Assembly: GCA_025061735.1 (NCBI GenBank)
Contig: JANXAU010000040.1
Span: forward strand, 44,259-108,258
DNA length: 64,000 nt
From: Candidatus Bipolaricaulota bacterium
GTDB taxonomy: Bacteria; Bipolaricaulota; Bipolaricaulia; RBG-16-55-9; DRXL01
Reading direction: 5' to 3'
The notes under the pieces: model-generated
Database searches by the model: none
Told to the model about the DNA's origin: nothing
What the model saw: only the letters and a program-made list of their open reading frames with translations
Position numbers and translations under genes: made by a program
Part shown: positions 55,746 to 64,000 of the stretch, in pieces
How the letters are laid out: each line of letters opens with the position of its first letter
Position numbering within the stretch: position 1 is the stretch's first letter

Positions 55746-56159
55746 ATGCACCGATGGATGGGACTGCTGAGTTCTCTAATGACCGTTGGCATCTTGGGAT
55801 TTGGGTGTACGCCCGCGATCAGCGATCTGCCGCCGGGAGGGGTGCGCGAGATCGTGCTGATCACCAGCAATATGCGCTTCATTGGGGAGAAGCCCGATTC
55901 GATCAAAGGGCTTGAAAATCCCGATATCATCGTCTATCTTAACGATAAAGTGAAGATCACTATCAAAAATCGCGAGACGAATCTGATCATCCACGATTTT
56001 GCGATCAGCAACTATCCCGAAGCGCGCGCCAAGCAAGCGATCCGCCCCACCGAGGAGACGACCGTGGAGTTCACGGCCTCCCGCCCGGGGGATTTTACGT
56101 ACTATTGTCGGAATCACCAGACTTCGATGTACGGGCGCTTCATCGTGCTCCGACGGTGA
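55746..56159 (+). CDS. Cupredoxin-like lipoprotein
   Basis: Lipobox ILGFGC; LIIHDFAI and YYCRNHQTSMYG copper-ligand pattern. Confidence 0.8.
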   Translation: MHRWMGLLSSLMTVGILGFGCTPAISDLPPGGVREIVLITSNMRFIGEKPDSIKGLENPDIIVYLNDKVKITIKNRETNLIIHDFAISNYPEARAKQAIRPTEETTVEFTASRPGDFTYYCRNHQTSMYGRFIVLRR

Positions 56160-56187
56160 TAAAAATCTGAGAAGGAGGGTGGGGAGC

Positions 56188-56625
56188 GTGCCCACGCCCA
56201 GCGCGGAAGACTATCTGGAGCGCATCTACGAGCTGATCCAAGAGAAGGGCTACGCGCGCGTCATAGATATTGCTTCGTCGTTGCAGGTGCGTTCGTCGTC
56301 GGTGACCAAGATGCTGCAGAGGCTGGGGGCGGAATCGCTGGTGAACTACGAGAAGTATCGAGGGATCACGCTGACGCCGCGCGGCGAGGCAATCGCTAAA
56401 TCGGTCAAGAATCGCCATCGCAAGCTCGAAGAGCTGCTCAGGATGCTCGGCGTGGGCGAGCGCTCGATCGCGCGGGACGTCGAGGGCGTCGAGCACCACG
56501 TCAGCCCCGAGACGCTCGCGTGCTTTCAGGATCTGGTCAGTTTCTTTCAGGCACACCCCAAGACCCTCGCCGCGTTTCTCAAGCATCGGCGCGCGCGACG
56601 GTGCAGCCCTCCCGCAGATGCGTAA
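56188..56625 (+). CDS. DtxR/MntR-family transcriptional regulator (short form)
   Basis: PSAEDYLERIYELIQEKGYARVIDIASSLQVRSSSVTKMLQRL; VEGVEHHVSPETL; GTG start with AAGGAGGG SD. Confidence 0.88.
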   Translation: MPTPSAEDYLERIYELIQEKGYARVIDIASSLQVRSSSVTKMLQRLGAESLVNYEKYRGITLTPRGEAIAKSVKNRHRKLEELLRMLGVGERSIARDVEGVEHHVSPETLACFQDLVSFFQAHPKTLAAFLKHRRARRCSPPADA

Positions 56626-56656
56626 ACGCCGATCTCATGGCCAAGATGCCCCTCAC

Positions 56657-56685
56657 TTGACTTCTGCCCCGTTCTTCTCTAAACT
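56657..56685 (+). promoter_or_regulatory. sigma70-like promoter of the acidic microprotein
   Basis: TTGACT (56657-56662), N17, TAAACT (56680-56685). Confidence 0.7.
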
Positions 56686-56724
56686 CTGGCAACCGGACAA
56701 CTTCACCAACAAGGAGTGACTCTC

Positions 56725-56856
56725 ATGAGAAGGCTCGATGACGAACTGTTGCTGAAGCGTCGTCCCTGGGATGACGAGGACGAAGACGACGACGAAGACG
56801 ACTGGGACGATGACGAAGACTGGGACGACGACGAGGACGAAGACGACGATTATTAA
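56725..56856 (+). CDS. 43-aa Asp/Glu-rich microprotein MRRLDDELLLKRRPWDDEDEDDDEDDWDDDEDWDDDEDEDDDY
   Basis: SD AAGGAG 8 nt before ATG, own promoter, terminates at the alaS stop codon. Confidence 0.7.
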   Translation: MRRLDDELLLKRRPWDDEDEDDDEDDWDDDEDWDDDEDEDDDY

Positions 56857-59489
56857 AGCCGGGCGCGGATGAGGGCCTCGCCGTGGCGCAGGGCTTCGTC
56901 CAGCCCGGTGGGGTTGGAGCCGCCGCCCTGGGCAAAGCGCGGTGTGCCCCCGCCGCCCCCGCCGATCAACGGCGTCAGGGCCTTCATCATTTGCCCCGCG
57001 TGAAGGTGCTTCGTCAGGGCCTCGCTCACCTTGCAGACGAGCGAGGCCTTTCCATTGAAGACCCCCCCAAGCAACACCACCCCCGGCGTGATCTCCGGCT
57101 CAATCAAGTCCGAGAGCGTCTTCAAGTCTTCTACCGAGAGATCGAGCCGCGCGCAGATCACCGAGGCTTCGTTGATCTTATAGCGCTGCTGGACGAGCCT
57201 GTCTTTGTGAGAGGCCAGCCAGTGGCGCCGGAGCGCCTCGCGCTCCTGCCATAGCGCGTCGCGCTCGGCCAGCAGGGCTTCGAGCTTTGGAACCAGCTCT
57301 CTCTCAGACGTCTTAAGCAGTTGGGAGAGCTTCGATTCTACGCGCTCGCGCTCTCTCAGATAGGCTAAGAGATTCTCCCCGACGGCGACGTGCACCCGTC
57401 GCACCCCCGCGGCGACGCTCCCCTCGCTTATGATCTTCAACAGCCCGATCTGGCCCGTCCTCTGGACATGAGTGCCGCCGCACAGCTCGACGCTGAAGGG
57501 CTGGTCGTCGCCGGGGAGGGGGGCAACGGTGACGACGCGCACTTTTTCTTTCCCCGCGTAGTCCTCGGCAAAGAGCGCCATCGCGCCGCGGGCTTTGGCC
57601 GATTCTAGGGGTTCTTCGGCAACCGTCACGGGCAGATCGGCAAGGATCGCGCGATTGGCCAGCTCTTCGATGCGAGCGATCTCTTCAGGAGTCAACGCTG
57701 CTAAGTGCTTGAAGTCAAAGCGCAGCTCATCTGGGGCGACGAGCGAGCCGGCTTGAATCCCCTGAGAATACCCCAAGACCCGACGCAGCGCCGCGTGCAG
57801 CAGATGCGTCGCGGTGTGATTGCGCATCGTGCGGGCGCGGCACTCGGCGTCGACTTTGAGCAAACAACGATCTCCAACGCGAAATTCTCCTTCCGTCACG
57901 CGCACGCGGTGGAGATAGACGCCGCGCTCGTCTTTCTGCACGTCCACGACCTCGGCTTTGCCGGGGCGCGAGAGATTTTCGATCCTCCCCGTATCGGCGA
58001 CTTGGCCGCCGGCTTCGGCGTAGAAGGGTGTCTCGGGGAAGACCAAGACCTGTTCCTCGGCAAAAAGAAGCTCTGAAGGGTGCTCCAGGGTCTGGTAGCC
58101 TACAAACCGTGTAGCCGGGAGCGTATGGCGCGCTGAAGGGGCGCTCCCTATCGGGCGTGGCTCAGCGCCGCGCGAGCGCGCGCGCTGTTTCTCCATCTCG
58201 CGCTCAAAGCCCGCACGATCGACGTGCATCCCGTGCTCACGCGCGATGTCTTCGAGCATCTCGACCGGGAATCCATACGTATCGTGCAAGAAGAACGCCT
58301 CTGGACCGTAGATAAGTTTCTCGCCCTTGCGCTTCAGCTCCGAGATGATTCTTTCAGCGCGCTCCAGACCCTGATCGAGCGTGCGCTCGAAGCGTTCTTC
58401 TTCGTGCGCGACGGCTTTGAGAATAAAGTCTCTCTGCGCTTTGAGTTCTGTATAGTGCTCGCCCATCGTCTCGATGACAAGCCGGGCGACCTGGGGCAAG
58501 AAGGGCATGGGCAGCCCTAATCTCTTGCCAAAGCGGATCGCCCGACGCATGACCATTCTCAGCACGTAGCCTTGCTTCTCGTTGCTGGGCAACACGCCGT
58601 CGGCCATCAAGAACGTCATCGCGCGCCCGTGATCGGCAATGACCCTGTAGGGCACATAATGCTGGCGCATCTGCTCTGGGCTGTGCTTGGTCAGCTCGCG
58701 CAGGCCCTCGAAGATCGGATAGAAGAGATCGGTGTCGTAATTGCTGGGGGCGTTCTGTAAGACCGCGACGATCCTCTCCAGCCCCATGCCCGTGTCCACG
58801 CCCGGCTTGGGCAGGGGGGTGCGTCTGCCGTCGGGCTCCTGGTTGAACTGCATAAAGACCAGATTCCAGACTTCAAACCAGCGATTGCAGTCGTTATCCA
58901 AAGCCGGAGAGCAATCGGGGCGTCCGCAGTCGCAGAACTCTTTGCCGCGATCCCAGATCAGCTCTGTATTGGGGCCGCAGGGGCCGGTCTCCCCCATCAT
59001 CCAGAAGTTTGTCTTCTCCCCCATCCGATGAATACGCTCTTTCGGCGCTTGGGCGATCTCTTGCCAAAGCTGAAAAGACTCTTCGTCGTCTTTGTAGATC
59101 GTGAAGTGAAAGCGATCTCTGTCTAGGCCGTAGATTTCTGTGAGCAGCTCCCACGCGTAGAAGATCGCGTCGCGTTTAAAATAGTCGCCGAACGAGAAAT
59201 TCCCCAGCATCTCGAAGAACGTGTGGTGTCGGGGCGACGGTCCGACGTTTTCCAAATCGTTGTGCTTCCCCGAAACGCGCATACACTTCTGGGCTGTGGC
59301 AGCGCGGGTGTACGAGCGCTTCTCTACGCCCAGAAAGAGCTTTTTGAACTGCACCATGCCGGAGTTGGTGAAGAGCAGGGTTGGGTCGTCGGGGACGAGA
59401 GAAGAGCTTGGCTCGACCGTGTGTCCCTTGGCACGAAAATATTCTAAGAACGTCTGGCGCACGTGGGAAGCTGTCCATCTCTTAGTCAT
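56853..59489 (-). CDS. alaS: Alanyl-tRNA synthetase
   Basis: RQTFLEYFRAKGH, FTNSGMVQFKKLFLG, RNHTATHLLHAALR, ELCGGTHV. Confidence 0.97.
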   Translation of the reverse strand: MTKRWTASHVRQTFLEYFRAKGHTVEPSSSLVPDDPTLLFTNSGMVQFKKLFLGVEKRSYTRAATAQKCMRVSGKHNDLENVGPSPRHHTFFEMLGNFSFGDYFKRDAIFYAWELLTEIYGLDRDRFHFTIYKDDEESFQLWQEIAQAPKERIHRMGEKTNFWMMGETGPCGPNTELIWDRGKEFCDCGRPDCSPALDNDCNRWFEVWNLVFMQFNQEPDGRRTPLPKPGVDTGMGLERIVAVLQNAPSNYDTDLFYPIFEGLRELTKHSPEQMRQHYVPYRVIADHGRAMTFLMADGVLPSNEKQGYVLRMVMRRAIRFGKRLGLPMPFLPQVARLVIETMGEHYTELKAQRDFILKAVAHEEERFERTLDQGLERAERIISELKRKGEKLIYGPEAFFLHDTYGFPVEMLEDIAREHGMHVDRAGFEREMEKQRARSRGAEPRPIGSAPSARHTLPATRFVGYQTLEHPSELLFAEEQVLVFPETPFYAEAGGQVADTGRIENLSRPGKAEVVDVQKDERGVYLHRVRVTEGEFRVGDRCLLKVDAECRARTMRNHTATHLLHAALRRVLGYSQGIQAGSLVAPDELRFDFKHLAALTPEEIARIEELANRAILADLPVTVAEEPLESAKARGAMALFAEDYAGKEKVRVVTVAPLPGDDQPFSVELCGGTHVQRTGQIGLLKIISEGSVAAGVRRVHVAVGENLLAYLRERERVESKLSQLLKTSERELVPKLEALLAERDALWQEREALRRHWLASHKDRLVQQRYKINEASVICARLDLSVEDLKTLSDLIEPEITPGVVLLGGVFNGKASLVCKVSEALTKHLHAGQMMKALTPLIGGGGGGTPRFAQGGGSNPTGLDEALRHGEALIRARL

Positions 59490-59504
59490 AGGGATCAGAG
59501 ATTA

Positions 59505-59540
59505 AGTGTAATCGAGCGGACGAGCCTGTGCAAGCTTCAT
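59505..59540. repeat. Imperfect direct repeat, left copy
   Basis: AGTGTAATCGAGCGGACGAGCCTGTGCAAGCTTCAT; similar to 60164-60200. Confidence 0.7.
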
Positions 59541-59923
59541 GGCGCTTGCCGTTGGTAGGCAGGCACTTCCAATGCTAGTCCAGCAATATCCCTGAAGTGT
59601 TTGTAATTCCCACTGACTAAAGTCGCCCCCTGGTTTAAGGCGATAGCAGCTATGAAAGCATCAGCTAACCGCAACCCGCTCGGCAGGGCATATCTTTCAA
59701 TAAGATCTATTGCGAGCAGCGAAGTAGCTGGGGATAGTGTTAAAACGTCAGCGAAGGAGTCCCTAACGAATCTCTTGATTTGTCTTAAAGTCTTTTTATC
59801 CGGAGCGCCTTGATATAGCTCGATCAGGTTGACCACAGTAATATAACGCTGATAGTAGCAATTCAAGAGCACCTGATCTCCCCTTGAGAAAGTCAACCAG
59901 GAGTCAGTGTCGAAGATAGTCAT
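59537..59923 (-). CDS. VapC-like PIN-domain toxin 1
   Basis: MTIFDTDSWL, LRLADAFIAAIAL, VSGNYKHF acidic PIN motifs. Confidence 0.82.
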   Translation of the reverse strand: MTIFDTDSWLTFSRGDQVLLNCYYQRYITVVNLIELYQGAPDKKTLRQIKRFVRDSFADVLTLSPATSLLAIDLIERYALPSGLRLADAFIAAIALNQGATLVSGNYKHFRDIAGLALEVPAYQRQAP

Positions 59924-60129
59924 GCAGAACGCTTTTCGTCGCGCAGCCTTCTGACCCATGCTGCTGAATCTTCAAGGTCAGCGCGCTCGGCCCAGATGCC
60001 AAAGTGCCTGAGGCAGCGACGATCGGTTTCCTCTAAGTTTTCAGCAATCTCCAGCAGGCGCTGGAGTTCTGCGTCAGAAAGCTTTTCCAATCTCTTCGAG
60101 ATCTTCTCAAGAAGGATAGCTCGTGCCAT
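59920..60129 (-). CDS. VapB-like antitoxin 1
   Basis: Small ORF with ATGA overlap to the PIN toxin. Confidence 0.7.
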   Translation of the reverse strand: MARAILLEKISKRLEKLSDAELQRLLEIAENLEETDRRCLRHFGIWAERADLEDSAAWVRRLRDEKRSA

Positions 60130-60163
60130 AGTCTCAATCCTTGGGTATTGATTGTCTTAAAAG

Positions 60164-60200
60164 AGTGTAATCGAGCGGGCGCGGCTGCGCAAGCTCTCAT
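60164..60200. repeat. Imperfect direct repeat, right copy
   Basis: AGTGTAATCGAGCGGGCGCGGCTGCGCAAGCTCTCAT. Confidence 0.7.
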
Positions 60201-60206
60201 CCGTAA

Positions 60207-60596
60207 TTACCATATAGTGTGGACAAGCCCCGCCTTCACGATTGCCTCATCTCGTGTGATAACCGATACGTTCTCGCCTAGGGATTCTTGAATCGTTAAA
60301 CCTGTTGCTACAATGATAGCATCATGGATTCCTAAAGTCGTCGGCATTTTTGCAATAACTGCTTCATCGAGGGGATACACTGTGCAGTTCCGAGCAGCGA
60401 TTACATTGCTATAGATTGTGTTGAGATCAATGGCAATCCGTTTTTTGGCGAACAGAAATTTGCTCTCAGCCAAGACGATGGTGGGGATGACCAGATCTGC
60501 ATCTGGTTTGAGCAAGATAGATTTGGCCTTCTTCCCTAAACGCTTATTCGCCTCGAGGAACCATACTAGAGCATGGGTATCAACGACGTAGATCAC
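60207..60596 (-). CDS. VapC-like PIN-domain toxin 2
   Basis: MIYVVDTHALVWFLEANKRLG, LGIHDAIIVATGL, VITRDEAI. Confidence 0.85.
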   Translation of the reverse strand: MIYVVDTHALVWFLEANKRLGKKAKSILLKPDADLVIPTIVLAESKFLFAKKRIAIDLNTIYSNVIAARNCTVYPLDEAVIAKMPTTLGIHDAIIVATGLTIQESLGENVSVITRDEAIVKAGLVHTIW

Positions 60597-60796
60597 GGTA
60601 TCTGCTCTATGCCTCGATATTCGGTTTCTTGGATCTCTTCAAAGGTGGATTCGCTCTGGCCTTTCAAAAGCCCATAGAGTGAGGAGAGTGGCTTGCCGTC
60701 CTGAGCGGATTGTGCTAGCTTCGCTCGCAGTATTTTCAACTCAAGCTCAAGGCTCTTCACTCGCGAGCCAAGCCAAGGAACTTGGATGTCTTTCAT
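60593..60796 (-). CDS. Putative antitoxin 2
   Basis: Small ORF overlapping the toxin start by 4 nt; start ATG 60796. Confidence 0.65.
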   Translation of the reverse strand: MKDIQVPWLGSRVKSLELELKILRAKLAQSAQDGKPLSSLYGLLKGQSESTFEEIQETEYRGIEQIP

Positions 60797-60888
60797 GGTT
60801 CTCACTCCTGCTGGCTTCAAACTCTTATCATACTATCTTACAAGCTTGTCAGCCAACTGATCAATGAGCGTTTTTTGAGGCAGATTGA

Positions 60889-63800
60889 TTATGGGTTAGA
60901 TCGCCCTTCCACCAAGGCAATTTCAGCTTCGGTCAGGCCGTAGAGTTTATAAACGATCTGGTCAATGAGCGCATCGGTCTTCTTCAGCTTCTCCTTAATG
61001 GGCAAGAGCGTGTTCAGTGTAGCTTGGTAATATTCGCCTAGCCGTTGGAGAAAATCAGGCGAGAGCCGCGCTCCCAGACGCCTCTCGTTCTCCCTCAGAA
61101 TCTGCCAAAGCTCATCGAGGGTCAGATGGGGTTCGTCTTTCTGATAGTCGCCGAGAAAGTTTTTCAGTTTCGTCTTGTTTGTGAGGGCTTCTAGGCCGAC
61201 CTTGCCGTCATTGGTCGGTCTGACTTGCAGCTCTGTTTCGAGCCAGTTTAGAAACTTCTTGATCTCGACTTGCTTGTGTTTGTTGAGTTCGATCATCTGC
61301 TCGGCGAGAAAGGCGAGAAAGTCGTGAACGACGTCGGAGTGTTCCAAGGGCTTGCCTTCAGCATCCAAGCCGGAGGGATCGTCATCAGTAAGCGCCTGGG
61401 CCTCAGCTTGCTCTTTTGTCAGATAGCCTTTGGTAATGGCTTCTTTGACGGGAACAGAACGCGTGAATGCAAGGAAGTTGCCAGCGCCATCTTTAGGAAG
61501 ACAATTCTCGATCACATTCAGAATCTGGTCAGGTTGCTCTAGGCTTTGCATGTACAGCTTTTTGAGTCTTTTGAATAACTGTCGGCGCTTCGGCGCGGTC
61601 GTAGCGAAGAAGATGCGTCGAATGGGGGTGAAATCTGCATAATCAGGGCGATAGTGCATTGTACGAACGGCTTTATTGAAAATGAAGTGATACACATACT
61701 ATGATATGAGCTTTGAGTTCAACAAGCCTAGCAAAAAGCTATCTAAAATCTTGCTGCTTGTGTTAGTAAAATTAATAACCGTCTCGTGAGTGATTGTTCC
61801 CGCTTGAGCTAAGGTTGCCATAAGAATAATATGATCCTTGGGGGAGAAGACATGAGCCACAATATCTTGGGCTACTATTCTTTTGTGGTCATGCTCCTGA
61901 TAATCTCTCTCAGAGGGTATATTGGAAGGGACATACCAAATGTCCTCGGTTTCCTCATAGCGAGCTAAGGATTGGCCTTTTAATATCTTAGGCCCGACTG
62001 CTTCTTTAGAAAGCTCTTTCGTTATACCCCCTATACCTGCCCAAATTCTGACATAGTGTGACAAGTTTTTCGACATGGATTCTACTTTTTGTGCTAACCG
62101 ACGCAATTTTCCAAAACGATATACGGGAAGGAGTCTCGAAGTGAATTCTAATCTGTTGACTTTCTCAATATCGGCTAGCTCCGATTCCTTTATAACTGCA
62201 ATGCTGACAAACTCCCTCGGAGGAGCTTTAGCAGCAATCAGCACTACTTGCTCAAGAAGAACTTCTTCAAAAGCTTTACTCACATCACCAATATGAGATA
62301 ATTGTTGGGATAGAATAAACTCTCGTATGTCACTCCACGAAGTTATATAGCTGAAGGGCTTGGGTACTATGAATCCCCAGTAACCACCAGTATTCATAAG
62401 CTTAAAGCTTTGCTCTGTAAACATTGCTGCAGTGTCCCCACTGTTAGTGTATTCTAAGACCTCACGGATGTAATCCTTGTCTTCAGGGGATAACATCTTT
62501 TTTGATCCATACGGTGGATTTCCGATCACCGCATCGAACCCCGGATTTGCGCGCGGCCCACGCTCAGTGTACCAAACTTCAGGAAACTCTAACTTCCAAT
62601 GGAAAAATCTCTTCTGACGCGCGATCTCCAGGGCTTGATCAAGCAAGGAGTGAATCTCAGGACTCTTCCATTCTTCTTGCGAGAGAGCTGTCTGCACCGC
62701 CACACGCTGATCTGTCGTAAGCTCCATAAAATGTTCCATCGCTAAAGAGGCGTCTAGTTTGCGCCGGAAAGGCTCTAACCAACTCTTGGCCTCATCAAAA
62801 AGCCGCTTACTCTCCAGCGTTTCAGCCAACGTCACATCTGTAAGCTGTCCTACAAGGACCATGTTACGCAACGCTTGCACGAACTCTCGATAGCGCGGCG
62901 AGCTTGCAGCGATCACATCTGAAACGTCGAAAACCCCAATTAGTGAATTACCGCACTTGAGATGGTGATCCAAGAACGAGAGCGGCGCACCGACAGTGAA
63001 GCTATGTAGCCAGAGCGAGACTTTCGCTAGCTCGACGGCCATCTCGTTGAGATCTACCCCATAAATGCAGCGTTTCATCACCATGCGCTTGATGATATGC
63101 TTGTCTTCTAATTTGCTCTCGTCAAGCTCTATGCCTTGCTGAGCTGCGCTTTCGTGAATCTTCTGACGCACTTCCTCAATCTGACGATAGAGCGGACTTT
63201 CGTACAGTTCATCGCCGAAATATTTTTTGCCGTTGTGATTCTCCAGCAAGCTGTTGATACGATCTGCTAAGAAATCTACGGCGGCAACCAAGAAGTGCCC
63301 GCTGCCCATTGCAGGATCGAGGACTTTCAGCTCTAATACTCGCATGGCGGGATCGTGCTTATCAGCTAACTCGACAGTCTTCGCACGAGCGCTGAGATTT
63401 CTATTCGCTTTCAGCTCTTCACGCTTACGCTCAAATTCTTCTTCGATGCGCTGGACGAGCGGCTCCAGCGTGTTCTCGACGATGTACTGCACGATATAGT
63501 CCGGTGTGTAGTAGCTGCCGGTGGCCTTGCGCTCAGATTTATCGTTGGTGATAAATAGATTGTCTTTTTTGATCTCAGCTAAAATTCTCTTTCTCTTTTG
63601 CTCAGCTTCCGCTTTGGGCAGATAGTGCTCTCCATCTTTATCTTTGACAACAACCAAGTCTTCTTGGGCAATGCGGAGCTTGAACTCCAAAAGCCCCTCA
63701 TAAATGCTCCCAAGCTGGCGCACACCCAAGTCACGATAGTTAATGCGCCGAGGGCGATTAGGGTCTTTATAATCGCGGCTCATCTGGTCGAGTGCAGGCG

Positions 63801-64000
63801 CAAGCCAGAAGTCAGAGATAGTGTATTGCTCCAAGAACGGATGTGCTTGCGGGTCGAATAGCCCGCCGTTATAAATAGGAACGTTGATCGAAGGATCCCC
63901 ATCGTTGATCATGTGAAAGAGCGTCTTGAGACGATCCCAGTAACTGGTCGCTCGCTGGCTGAAGTTATCTCTTTTGTCTATCCTGCGCTCAATCTCGTCG
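60889..64000 (-). pseudogene. Type IIG / Eco57I-like restriction-methyltransferase, interrupted by in-frame TAG at 61699-61701 and truncated by window edge
   Basis: Motif I VLDPAMGSGHFLVAA, motif IV NPPYGSKK; ORFs 61699-63912 and 60889-61695 are in the same frame; frame is open to base 64000. Confidence 0.82.

Noticed and set aside
56188-56625. Frameshifted remnant of a full-length DtxR
   Set aside because: Short MntR-type regulators of about 140 aa without an SH3 domain are known; SD and start are good, so treated as intact.
1-64000. CRISPR arrays, rRNA operons, prophage structural genes or secondary-metabolite clusters
   Set aside because: No regularly spaced direct repeats, rRNA signatures, phage capsid/tail genes or PKS/NRPS modules were seen.

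Overview
64-kb, gene-dense bacterial chromosomal window with about 56 supportable CDS, one tRNA-Ala(TGC), and mostly housekeeping content: recO, purD, uvrC, topA, polA, mutS, alaS, nadE, coaX, tsaB, lepB. Metabolic and accessory modules are: a [NiFe]-hydrogenase maturation cluster (two endopeptidases, HypA, Mrp-type ATPase); an archaeal-style HMGCS-like/DUF35/thiolase operon; nrfHA nitrite reductase with an aldolase; a PotABC-type ABC transporter with no adjacent binding protein; etfBA; tandem M28 peptidases; an Mn/Zn ABC operon whose permease is fused to a DtxR-type regulator; and, at the right edge, two PIN-domain toxin-antitoxin modules plus a type IIG-like restriction-modification gene interrupted by one in-frame TAG. 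Outer-membrane-type barrels suggest a diderm host; the taxon is not determined. The observations most worth checking are: (1) the HMGCS-like protein of the thiolase/DUF35 operon appears to have lost its catalytic Glu, Cys and His; (2) three unlisted short genes (31-aa and 33-aa single-TM proteins and a 43-aa Asp/Glu-rich microprotein), two of them with their own sigma70-like promoters; (3) recurrent leaderless gene architecture (extended -10, then start codon 6-11 nt later, no Shine-Dalgarno); (4) the W-to-amber-like lesion in the R-M gene; (5) a family of dispersed CTCACCCC/CCCTCTCCC palindromes; (6) the permease-DtxR fusion metal operon; (7) direct repeats flanking a vapBC module. All family assignments come from reading the translations; no searches were run.
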